From assembly GCF_017094465.1 (NCBI RefSeq), contig NZ_CP064791.1, positions 186,001 through 250,000 on the forward strand: DNA of 64,000 bases, read 5' to 3'. Every line of letters begins with the position of its first letter. Within the stretch, counting starts at the first letter, position 1. Made by a program: the position numbers and the translations under genes. The DNA is from Halapricum desulfuricans. GTDB lineage: Archaea; Halobacteriota; Halobacteria; Halobacteriales; Haloarculaceae. The notes beneath the pieces were generated by a model, which saw nothing but the letters and a program-made list of their open reading frames with translations, was not told the DNA's origin and ran no database searches. Positions 1-8,009 of the stretch are shown in pieces.

Positions 1-2643
1 CACCTCATCCGATTCCCTATTCCGGAGGTACGATCGGAAATCCTTCTCCGAGTCGTGTACTTCTTCTCCGTAGAGTCTTGCTAAGGTCGGATACGTTTCC
101 CTCGTACTTCGAGTCCGCGAGCGCTCTGAGACAGTGTCATCATCGGTTTCGGCTGTAGCATCGACACTATCTTTTCGTGACGAGCTCTTTGATTCTTGAT
201 CGACCGAACTGCGACTGCTGTTTGACGTAGTTTTGTTCTCACTCTCTTCCGGATCACTGTCACCGACATCGGCCTTGATGCGTGCTGCGAAAGATGGGCC
301 AATGTCATCGATCGACGATAGCTCTGATTGAGTTGCGAAGCGTATGTCTTCGATAGTCTCATAGCCTGCTTCTCGAAGCGCAATTGCTCGTGACGAATTG
401 ACACCGCTAATCTCAGTGAGTTTCTCAGTATCAGCGTCTGTCCCTGAATTGGCGCTCGTTGGACTATCTAAGCTGTTCTCGCTCTTCGAATGCTCCCAGG
501 CATACTCTTCCCACGAACCTAATATTTTGTCCGAGCCACGATTATCTGAGATTTCATCGTACAGTGCCCGCAAGTGATCGCTCTCGTTATCGTTTATTGT
601 CCACTCGTATTGACCGGCCTCGTCAAGTTGTTCGATAAAGTCCGTACCCGTGTGTAACAGCTCATCGAACAACTTCTGGTCAACGGAGTCTGCTATCGAG
701 AAGCCGGGTAACTTTTCGAATCGCGAGCCGAGTTCGCAGAACGAAGCTGCGTTCTCTATCAGCTTCTTTCCGTCTTCTCGGAATACCGCTGCATCTGGCG
801 TTTTCGGTATTCCTACCACGTTGTAGAACATCGCGTGTTTTGGGTCATCAGAGCTTCGGAGAATCCGTCCGATTCGTTGGACGAGTTCCGGGTTGACACT
901 CCCGGTCGCCATATTGATCGCGACTTCTGCGTTTTGCATATCGACTCCTTCTCCGAGAAGATCGCCGGTACCCAGAAGCACTGCCGATTCTCCCGGCTCA
1001 TCGAATTGGTCAACTATATCCCGCTGTTCTGTACTCTCCTGCTTGCGTGAGACTACGTATATGTGCTCAGTATTCCCGAGTTTCTCCGTGAGTCGAGTCT
1101 CTAACTCTTTGACTTGTGCATTGCTATCTGCCAGGACGACGACCTTCTCAGTCTTTATGTGATCGAGAACGATGTCTACGATCGCATCAAGCGACGGGGA
1201 GAGGTTCCAGTACTTCGTGCGCCGAGAGAACAACCGCGTGGTCAGGTTCCGGAACGGCTCGTCTCGTTGCTTGAGCTCGTTCCCTTTGGTAGTATGTGAG
1301 AATGTCCTGAAATCCTGGTAGGTCTCCAGCCGGCGGTCTGTTTCGATATCCAATCCCCCTCTCTCTAACCGCCTCCGGATATCTTCGAAGGATTCCTCTG
1401 CCCGTTTGGAGGCCTTCTCTAAATCCGAACTATCTCCATCGAACGGCGCGTATCGAACTTCCCAGTCAAACGATGGGATAACCCCGTGCTCTCTGGCCTC
1501 AGTGATAGTATATCGCTTCAGCTGCGGACCGATTCCATTTGAGAGGCGATCCTGAATTTTCGAACTCTCGCTTCCGGCGTCATCGACCGACCCAGACATT
1601 GCGAGGACGTCGCAATCAAACGCTTCGAGTAGCGTCCCCCATTCACTTCCCGTCGCGTAGTGGTGAGCTTCATCGAGGAGGACAAGATCGTAATCTAACC
1701 ACTCTTCGTTCACCAGAGATTGTGGTGTCCGGAAGTGAATTCGGCCCCAGGAGAGTTTAATATCGTCACTTCCGCTGGTCCGCTCTTCGGGGATATTCAG
1801 GTGGCGATCGAACTCTCTCCGCCACTGTTCCAGGATGAGGTCGTTGTGCGCTACGATAAGTACGTCTTCTCTGCCGCTGTTCGGCTCAAGGTTTGCTTCG
1901 ATGAGGCCTCGATCAGACGGATGAAGGTCGCCATATTTGAGAGCGATCGCACCCAGCCCGAGGACCGTCTTCCCCGTTGCAGTGGCCATATCGACATACC
2001 CTCGGAAATCGTTCTGCTGCCAGGCCTGAAGTGCATCCTGTTGATGCTCCCAGAGCGTCGTCATCATCTGGGGCTCGTCCATCAGAGTGAGGAGCCCTTT
2101 ACCAGCGTTCTGTTCGATATCCTCGAGTAACTGGTCGATGTTCGCTGCGATCGTTTCGTTTGCGAACATCCGCATCGTGATATCGGAGACGGTTCCGTTA
2201 TCCTCGGGGAGGATTGACCGCACACTCTCTCCGACTTCTTTCGTCAGGAGTTTCTCGATGACTGCTACGATCGCTTGCTGGACGTTTTCCAGGCCTGCAT
2301 CCTTGGTAACCTCGTAACCGAGTTCGTTCAACTGGTATGCAAACATTCCGAGCTGCTCATCGCTGATGTGCTCGCCGAGGATATCGGGTAAATCCGTGTA
2401 TTCGCCAGTTGACTGCTCGAGTCCTCGCCGGTAATAGGATCCCACTTCTCGCCCGAAATTGTCCTTCGCCAGGCTGATATTGCTGATACTGATGTTCGCG
2501 CTGATATCCTTGGCCGTTTCGTCTATATAAGGCGCCCATTCGGTTTTCGGGCGCTTCATGAGAAAGTCGTCGTGAAACTCTTCACCTGGTGATTGAAGGT
2601 TCCGAGTCCGATCGTCGGCTAGTCTATCGATGTTGTTAGTCAT
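1..2643 (-). CDS. SF2 DEAD/DEAH-box helicase with HhH domain (3' end beyond window)
   Basis: The frame is open from the ATG at 2641-2643 to the window edge (881 codons, no stop), so the C-terminus is missing. I see a long N-terminal domain, Walker A (ATGKT) near residue 218, a DEAHH box near 324 and motif VI (QRIGRILR) near 591. A helix-hairpin-helix pair follows at about 740-777 (ISGVNSSRA and IDDIGPSFA), then a Ser/Asp/Glu-rich tail. Family knowledge gives ATP-driven DNA or RNA translocation, with the HhH adding DNA binding. It is divergent from the next helicase operon, shares its lower GC, and is probably part of the same defence island. A TATA-like element lies about 30 nt upstream, consistent with a leaderless start. 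The exact system is unknown. Confidence 0.85.
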   Translation of the reverse strand, partial: MTNNIDRLADDRTRNLQSPGEEFHDDFLMKRPKTEWAPYIDETAKDISANISISNISLAKDNFGREVGSYYRRGLEQSTGEYTDLPDILGEHISDEQLGMFAYQLNELGYEVTKDAGLENVQQAIVAVIEKLLTKEVGESVRSILPEDNGTVSDITMRMFANETIAANIDQLLEDIEQNAGKGLLTLMDEPQMMTTLWEHQQDALQAWQQNDFRGYVDMATATGKTVLGLGAIALKYGDLHPSDRGLIEANLEPNSGREDVLIVAHNDLILEQWRREFDRHLNIPEERTSGSDDIKLSWGRIHFRTPQSLVNEEWLDYDLVLLDEAHHYATGSEWGTLLEAFDCDVLAMSGSVDDAGSESSKIQDRLSNGIGPQLKRYTITEAREHGVIPSFDWEVRYAPFDGDSSDLEKASKRAEESFEDIRRRLERGGLDIETDRRLETYQDFRTFSHTTKGNELKQRDEPFRNLTTRLFSRRTKYWNLSPSLDAIVDIVLDHIKTEKVVVLADSNAQVKELETRLTEKLGNTEHIYVVSRKQESTEQRDIVDQFDEPGESAVLLGTGDLLGEGVDMQNAEVAINMATGSVNPELVQRIGRILRSSDDPKHAMFYNVVGIPKTPDAAVFREDGKKLIENAASFCELGSRFEKLPGFSIADSVDQKLFDELLHTGTDFIEQLDEAGQYEWTINDNESDHLRALYDEISDNRGSDKILGSWEEYAWEHSKSENSLDSPTSANSGTDADTEKLTEISGVNSSRAIALREAGYETIEDIRFATQSELSSIDDIGPSFAARIKADVGDSDPEESENKTTSNSSRSSVDQESKSSSRKDSVDATAETDDDTVSERSRTRSTRETYPTLARLYGEEVHDSEKDFRSYLRNRESDEV

Positions 2644-2937
2644 CTTGAATGGGCGAACAGTGTACTATGTTACATAACCACACGACTTAGACCCTTCTGT
2701 GAGATTCAAATCGTGATAACGCAACATTTCTCGTTCCATGTGTGTAACATACTCCAATAAAAATGTGAATTGCCGCAGCAGGTCAATACCTCCAATGACT
2801 ACTCTTCCGAACAAAGTAGTGACCGAGCGACCGTCGAACTCGTTTCTATCTGAAATTCACACACCCGTGATACCCGATAAGTCTCGACAAGAGCTACCGT
2901 ACCTGCTTATTTGTGTTCAAATAATAGAGGTGACCAC
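2644..2937. promoter_or_regulatory. Divergent promoter region of the defence island
   Basis: This 294-nt gap separates two divergent helicase genes. On the minus strand a TATA-like GGTTATGTA lies at about 2670-2678, roughly 30 nt before the start at 2643. On the plus strand CTTATTT lies at about 2906-2912, ahead of the GTG at 2938. An 8-bp inverted repeat (ATGTTACA at 2667-2674, TGTAACAT at 2743-2750) overlaps the minus-strand TATA element and could be an operator arm. No open frame here looks like a gene. Confidence 0.45.
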
Positions 2938-4350
2938 GTGACTGATTTCGAAATGCCAGATTGGATCGAAGCCCGTCCATATCAGCAAGAGGCGATCCAG
3001 CACTGGCTGGATGCGTCGGGTAACGGAATCTTACATATGGCGACGGGGACCGGCAAGACGATTACGTCGCTGATGGCTGCCACTCACGTTGCGTCTTCGC
3101 TGGACGGTGGATTCGTTCTCGTCGTCGCAGTACCGTATCAGCATCTCGTCGATCAGTGGGCGGATGATTTGTCCGAATTTGGGGCCAAGCCGATTCTCGC
3201 CTACGAGTCACGTCGGAACTGGCAGCCCCAACTGGAGCGCCAACTCTTGGAACTCAACCGAGGTCACCGGGAGACGTGTGTCGTCGTCACGACTCACCGC
3301 ACCTTGTCCGGGGAGTCAGCGAGACGAACGCTTCGTCGCTCACGAGGCCAGATGATGCTGATCGCTGACGAAGTCCACCACTTAGGGTCTCCACAGCAAC
3401 AGAAGGCGCTCATGGACGAGTTCGGCCTTCGTCTCGGTCTTTCTGCGACACCAGAACGCTGGTACGACGAAGAAGGAACAGAGGAACTCAACACCTATTT
3501 CGGAGGGCAAGTGTTCGATTACGGACTCCAGAAGGCGATCGAAGCCGGCGCTTTGTGCGAATATTACTACATCCCACATATCGTCGAACTCCAGGACGAC
3601 GAGATGGAGGAGTACTTCCGTCTTACCGGAAAGATCGGTCGGCTCATGGCGAAGGAGGGTGGTGACCCAGACATTGCATTAGAAGGCAACGATGCATTAC
3701 AGGCGGCCTTGTTCAAGCGGGCTCGACTCGTGGGCACAGCACGAGAGAAACTGGAACTGTTGGTTGACCTCCTCGAACAGGAGTCGGAACTGTCTCACAC
3801 GCTCGTCTATTGCAGCGACGGATCGACTGGCGTCGATACAAAGCGGGAGCGCCACGTGGATGCTGTCACGGCTCGTCTTCGTTCTTCTTTCGACGTTCGA
3901 ATCGAGCGGTTCACTGCCAGAGAAAATCAAGCCGAACGTGAAGAGCTACTGAATAGCTTTAAATCTGGAAAGATAGATATCCTGACTTCAATTCGGTGCT
4001 TGGACGAAGGAGTGGACGTCCCTGCGACGAAGCGGGCTCATATTCTCGCTAGTACGTCGAACCCACGCCAATACGTACAGCGCCGTGGTCGTATCCTCCG
4101 AAAGCACAAAGACAAGAAATACGCCGTTATTCACGACTATATTACCGTCCCTGACACCGAGATCCATCCGCAATCACTATCAGACGACCAATATCGTGCA
4201 GAGCGAACACTTATTCGGAAAGAACTGGAGCGGGTCTCTACATTCGCAGAAGCGGCCCGGAATCATCCTGACGCGGATGTAGATGGTGTTCCGACTACAG
4301 AGCGGTCACTACAGGAGATTAAACGTCGGTACGATCTCCTCACCGTCTGA
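2938..4350 (+). CDS. DEAD/DEAH helicase, type III restriction R-subunit-like
   Basis: A 470-residue SF2 helicase. It shows a Q-motif-like RPYQQEAI near residue 15, Walker A (GTGKT) near 37-41, DEVHH near 143, SATPER near 168 and motif VI (QRRGRILRKHK) near 380. I chose the GTG at 2938 because GAGGTGA lies just upstream; an ATG at 2911 in the same frame would add nine unlikely residues. It is the first gene of a run containing a 52-aa protein, a DndD-like ATPase and a Dnd-associated-4-like protein. In the family this module uses ATP to move on or unwind DNA. Here it is probably the motor of a phosphorothioation-linked defence complex. There is no nuclease motif, so cleavage by this protein alone is not supported. 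Confidence 0.88.
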   Translation: MTDFEMPDWIEARPYQQEAIQHWLDASGNGILHMATGTGKTITSLMAATHVASSLDGGFVLVVAVPYQHLVDQWADDLSEFGAKPILAYESRRNWQPQLERQLLELNRGHRETCVVVTTHRTLSGESARRTLRRSRGQMMLIADEVHHLGSPQQQKALMDEFGLRLGLSATPERWYDEEGTEELNTYFGGQVFDYGLQKAIEAGALCEYYYIPHIVELQDDEMEEYFRLTGKIGRLMAKEGGDPDIALEGNDALQAALFKRARLVGTAREKLELLVDLLEQESELSHTLVYCSDGSTGVDTKRERHVDAVTARLRSSFDVRIERFTARENQAEREELLNSFKSGKIDILTSIRCLDEGVDVPATKRAHILASTSNPRQYVQRRGRILRKHKDKKYAVIHDYITVPDTEIHPQSLSDDQYRAERTLIRKELERVSTFAEAARNHPDADVDGVPTTERSLQEIKRRYDLLTV

Positions 4351-4410
4351 TCTGAAATCCTTACTCGGCTGTTCCATTCGAGAGCCGCTGTCACGTTGCG
4401 CCAAATCAAC

Positions 4411-4420
4411 ATATAAATAG
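4411..4420 (+). promoter_or_regulatory. TATA element before the small Dnd-linked gene
   Basis: ATATAAATAG sits about 25-30 nt upstream of the ATG at 4442, the usual archaeal spacing for a leaderless transcript. It suggests the small gene, the DndD-like gene and the following gene can be transcribed separately from the helicase. Confidence 0.6.
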
Positions 4421-4441
4421 ATGCGGAAACCAGTACGAGTG

Positions 4442-4600
4442 ATGACTGGTGTTTCGGACGAAGAGGTTTCCATTACGCGGGACAAGCTCGTCAAGGTCAG
4501 AGAACGCGTCCTTGAAGCCGAAAAGGAAAAACTGCATCTCGACCTTGCTCGGGGTATCAACGACGAAATTGAGCAGATAATCCGAGAAGAAATCAACTGA
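4442..4600 (+). CDS. Small DNA-modification-system-associated protein (52 aa)
   Basis: This encodes 52 residues, highly charged and predicted mostly helical, ending in IIREEIN. Its TGA overlaps the next ATG by one base (TGATG), so it is almost certainly translationally coupled to the DndD-like gene. A strong TATA box at leaderless distance supports it as real. Small proteins of this size annotated as DNA modification system-associated occur at haloarchaeal dnd loci; I assign it there by context and general resemblance, not by a motif. A role as a bridging or regulatory subunit of the ATPase is inference. Confidence 0.7.
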   Translation: MTGVSDEEVSITRDKLVKVRERVLEAEKEKLHLDLARGINDEIEQIIREEIN

Positions 4601-6630
4601 TGCAACTCGATAGACTCGAGCTTGAGAACTTCCGGCAGTTCAGAGACGAGACGATCGCGTTTGCAACTGGAAGTGATCGGAACGTGACCGTCGTCCACGG
4701 GGCGAACGGGTCTGGAAAGACGACGCTTTTGAACGCATTTACGTGGTTGTTCTACGGAAACGTCGATTTCGACACGCGCCCTGACCGACTCGCCAGCGAA
4801 GGTGCGATGGCCAACGCTCAACCAGGCGACCGGATCACTGTGTCCGTTCAGCTGCAATTTGAACACGAGGGAGAAGCCTATATCGCTCAGCGCGAGGCCA
4901 TCTACGAGAAGCGATCTGCGACTGACTTCGACGGTGAGATGATCGACAGTGAGGTGACTGTAAAGTACCGGAACAACGGGAGCTGGAAGCCCAGAAACAA
5001 CCCCGAAAACACCCTTGATCAGATCATCCCTGAACGGCTGAGTGGGTTGTTTTTCTTCGACGGGGAGGATATCGACGAGCTAGCGGGTATCGACAACCAG
5101 GATCGGATTCAAGAGGCAATCCAGAACATCATGGGCCTCACCATCTTGGAGCGCGCAAATCGACATCTCGATACCGTCGCCGGGCGGTTTGAGGACGAAG
5201 TTGATGAATATGCCAGCGATGAACTCTCTGAACTCATCTCGGAAAAGCGGACTATCGAAGACGACATTGAGGAGTTCAAGCGGGACCGAGATGACACTCA
5301 GCGGCGGAAAGAGCGAATTGAGTCGGAGATTGAAGATCTCGAACAGAAACTCGAGCGGCTTGATGAGAGCGCAGCGTTGCAAGAGCGTCGAGAAGAATAT
5401 CGTGAAGATCTCGCTGAAGTCGAAGACCGAATCGACTCGCTTGATGAAGATATAAAAACACAGATCAGCCAAAATGGCTTCGTCCCCTTGGCGATGCCCC
5501 TTCTCAAAGAAACAGCAACCGAGCTGGATCAGATGCGCGAAGAAGGAGTTATCCCATCTGAACTCAGTAATTCGTTCGTTGACTCGCTGCTCGACGCGGG
5601 GCAGTGTATCTGTGGGCGCCCGTTGGAGCCTGGAACCGACCACTACGACAAGGTCGCTTCGATGCGAGGTGATGCCGTTGCAGATGGCGTTGAGCAATCT
5701 GCAATCCGGATTATCGGGCACCTCAACGAGGTTTCTGACAAGGAGTCCGAATTCTTTGACTCGATTGACGAGATCATCGAACAACGAAAGGATCTTTACG
5801 ACCGTCGAGACGAGCTGGAAGAACTCATAGACGAAGTCAGTTCGGAACTCCAGGGGATGAATCAGACTACCGAGTCTGGTCAGTCTATCGGCGAACTGGA
5901 AGCGAAGCGTGAACAAAAGGAGACAGAGCGTGAAGAGGCGATTAGCGAAATCGCCCGTATTGAAGAGCGGATTGAGCGCAAACAAGAGGAACTCGAATCA
6001 CTCGAAGAACAAATAGATGAACAGCAGGACGAGCGGGAAGAGGCTCTCCTGGCTAAACGACGGCAGAAAGCCGCTGAACTGGTTCAAGACGAATTAGAAG
6101 GATCCTTCGAGGATCTCAAGGATCAAGTCCGGCAGTGGTCGAACAAAATGATCAAGCAGACGTTCGACGACATCGCGAGCAAAGATTTGACCGCTGAAAT
6201 CACAGACGACTTCGAACTCAAAATCTGGCAGGACGTTGGTGACGAACGCGTCGAAGTAGACAAGTCAACTGGTGAGCGCCAGATTGCGAGTCTGGCATTC
6301 ATCGGTAGCTTGGTCAATATCGCTCGTGAGAGATACGAGTCCGACTCTGATTCAGAGTACTTCACTGGCGGTATTTATCCGCTGGTAATGGACTCACCGT
6401 TCGGCGCCTTGGACAAGGATCATCGCCGGCAAGTGAGCAAGGTCATCCCCTCTCTCGCGAATCAGGTAGTCGTCTTTGCAACTGACTCCCAGTGGGAGGG
6501 CCCAGTCGAAGAAGAGATGCGCGACATCATTGGAGAACAGTATTGGCTTGACTTTGATTCTGGTGAAGGCGAAGGTGAATACCCACAGACTCGAATCGCG
6601 GCTGAACAGGCAAGCATACGAGGTGACTGA
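4600..6630 (+). CDS. DndD-like SMC-family ATPase
   Basis: A 676-residue SMC/Rad50-type protein. Walker A GANGSGKTT is at residues 34-42. Two long Glu/Arg/Lys-rich coiled coils lie at about 190-300 and 390-510, flanking a CxCG hook (CICGRPLEPG, near 335) that could bind zinc. The C-terminal half-site has the signature STGERQIASLAF near 555 and Walker B LVMDSPFGALD near 595. The N-terminus (LELENFRQFRDE) and overall layout match DndD, the ATPase of DNA phosphorothioation systems, more than Rad50, which is longer. It overlaps the preceding stop and is followed 2 nt later by a Dnd-associated protein 4-like gene. Its role could be modification (true DndD) or a paralogous restriction ATPase; the absence of dndC and dndE beside it favours the latter. 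Confidence 0.82.
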   Translation: MQLDRLELENFRQFRDETIAFATGSDRNVTVVHGANGSGKTTLLNAFTWLFYGNVDFDTRPDRLASEGAMANAQPGDRITVSVQLQFEHEGEAYIAQREAIYEKRSATDFDGEMIDSEVTVKYRNNGSWKPRNNPENTLDQIIPERLSGLFFFDGEDIDELAGIDNQDRIQEAIQNIMGLTILERANRHLDTVAGRFEDEVDEYASDELSELISEKRTIEDDIEEFKRDRDDTQRRKERIESEIEDLEQKLERLDESAALQERREEYREDLAEVEDRIDSLDEDIKTQISQNGFVPLAMPLLKETATELDQMREEGVIPSELSNSFVDSLLDAGQCICGRPLEPGTDHYDKVASMRGDAVADGVEQSAIRIIGHLNEVSDKESEFFDSIDEIIEQRKDLYDRRDELEELIDEVSSELQGMNQTTESGQSIGELEAKREQKETEREEAISEIARIEERIERKQEELESLEEQIDEQQDEREEALLAKRRQKAAELVQDELEGSFEDLKDQVRQWSNKMIKQTFDDIASKDLTAEITDDFELKIWQDVGDERVEVDKSTGERQIASLAFIGSLVNIARERYESDSDSEYFTGGIYPLVMDSPFGALDKDHRRQVSKVIPSLANQVVVFATDSQWEGPVEEEMRDIIGEQYWLDFDSGEGEGEYPQTRIAAEQASIRGD

Positions 6631-6632
6631 TT

Positions 6633-7115
6633 ATGGGACAGCCGATTATCCGTTACTGCAAGACTGAACTCTACGATCGCCTCGTTGACGAGCACGAGAT
6701 CTTCGAGAACTACTACGACTTGCTCGTCTTCTTGGCCGTCGTAGGCTACCACGAGAACAAAATCAAGCGGAACAACTTCAAGGGGAGCTCGTCTGACGGT
6801 ACGAAAGGCGAAGCAGGTCTTCGAAACGTCCACTCGAAGGAACTCTATCGGACTGTAATGGCGTGTCTCGCTTTTCACCACACCAGCGACCCCGAGGCGC
6901 TCGTTGATGCTGATACGCAAATGGAGACGCTTGCTAAGTATTCGGCCGGCGGTCTCGAAGTCATTGAACAGGAAATCAGTGACGTGGCTGGCGACCCTAC
7001 GGACGCTATCCTGAACTATATCGAACGGAATCAGGGTGAGGATTCCGGGATCAGTGGTGAACTCGGGAAGATTGTCGAGAGCTTCGATGATCAGATGATG
7101 GGCTTTGAAGAATAG
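6633..7115 (+). CDS. Dnd system-associated protein 4-like
   Basis: A 160-residue protein starting 2 nt after the DndD-like stop, so it shares the same transcript. It contains YYDLLVFLAVVGYHENK near residues 26-42 and KYSAGGLEVIEQEI near 102-115. These fit what I recall of the dnd system-associated protein 4 family (a YRDLLVFAAALG-like stretch, then EYANGGLEIL-like). The family has no established catalytic activity. It is predicted soluble and mostly helical. An alternative is an uncharacterised DndE-like partner, but it lacks the short basic DndE layout. A T-rich tract (7128-7132) after the stop may terminate transcription. Confidence 0.68.
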   Translation: MGQPIIRYCKTELYDRLVDEHEIFENYYDLLVFLAVVGYHENKIKRNNFKGSSSDGTKGEAGLRNVHSKELYRTVMACLAFHHTSDPEALVDADTQMETLAKYSAGGLEVIEQEISDVAGDPTDAILNYIERNQGEDSGISGELGKIVESFDDQMMGFEE

Positions 7116-7158
7116 TCCTTCATTTTTCGGCGATCACATCCCGGGAACAACGATACAC

Positions 7159-7167
7159 ATTTAAACA
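7159..7167 (+). promoter_or_regulatory. TATA element
   Basis: ATTTAAACA lies 24-32 nt upstream of the ATG at 7191, fitting a leaderless transcript that starts a separate unit after the Dnd-like operon. Confidence 0.55.
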
Positions 7168-7190
7168 ATTTCGTCTCCCTCGTATAATCG

Positions 7191-7859
7191 ATGGCAAGTG
7201 ACCGCCCACCAGTACACGATGCTCTCACTGTCCTCGATAACAAGAACTTCTACCGAAACGAGGAGTGGTGGAAATCTGTCGTCCGATATCAGTACGAGGG
7301 TTCCGACCAATCAGAACTCGCAATCTATCTCTGGCACAAGGATGACGGTGAATGGACGCGGAAGAATAAGTACGTCATCAAGACACCGGACGCGTGGGCC
7401 ACAGACAAAGCGATTGTCAACGCGATATTCTCGGAGTCACTGGCTGAGAGTGACGAAGAATTCCCCGTGAGTGACTACTATTCGGTGGGTACTGGCGAAA
7501 CAGTATTCAAATCGGATGGGTGGTGGAAAGCGATCGTCTTGATCGACCAGAAGGGGTCATACGAAACGCAGGAGGTCATGGTCTATCTCTGGCAGGAAAC
7601 TGATGACGGCTGGCGTCGCCGGCAAAAATATACGATCAAAGACGAAGACTCGTGGAAAGAAGAGGCGGGAGTCGTTGAATCGATGTTAGATATGGAAGCA
7701 TCGTCTACCGATCGTGGTTCGGCATCGAAGGAGACTACCCAAGGAGCCAGCGGGTCGCAATCGAAGAGTCCTGGTACTACTACCTCTCTGCCAAAAGCGG
7801 ATGAGTTCGAACAGCTTAGCCGGGAGATTGAAGATCATCTGAGCGTTCAGGGTAAGTAA
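7191..7859 (+). CDS. Uncharacterised protein with a duplicated Trp-rich domain
   Basis: 222 residues, no recognised family. Two tandem copies of a roughly 55-residue unit are visible: residues about 19-72 and 104-158. Each has an EWW/GWWK start, a VYLW or IYLWH strand, a DDGEW or DDGWR turn, a KYVIK or KYTIK strand and a final DAW or DSW. Spacing of Trp and Tyr suggests a small beta-rich fold, possibly a ligand- or nucleic-acid-binding module. The last 50 residues are Ser/Gly/Thr-rich and probably disordered, ending in a short charged helix. It lies in the low-GC island between the Dnd-like operon and another unusual gene, so defence or regulation is plausible but unproven. Confidence 0.72.
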   Translation: MASDRPPVHDALTVLDNKNFYRNEEWWKSVVRYQYEGSDQSELAIYLWHKDDGEWTRKNKYVIKTPDAWATDKAIVNAIFSESLAESDEEFPVSDYYSVGTGETVFKSDGWWKAIVLIDQKGSYETQEVMVYLWQETDDGWRRRQKYTIKDEDSWKEEAGVVESMLDMEASSTDRGSASKETTQGASGSQSKSPGTTTSLPKADEFEQLSREIEDHLSVQGK

Positions 7860-8009
7860 TCTGTATATATTCTACCCAATATTTGATGAATTAACTCTGG
7901 TGTCTTCTGTATCTTAGTTAACCTTTGATATACATTGAACGACCAACCAGTAGTAGAAGCCCAGCTGTGTCACGAAACGGTATTCCTGTTGTTGATGCTG
8001 TGATCCGAT

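Noticed and set aside
5080-5985. 301-codon minus-strand frame
   Set aside because: It is antisense to the coiled-coil part of the DndD-like gene, has no motif, and its composition mirrors the real gene.
4600-6630. Rad50 instead of DndD
   Set aside because: The protein is too short, has a CxC rather than CxxC hook, and lies beside Dnd-associated genes rather than Mre11.
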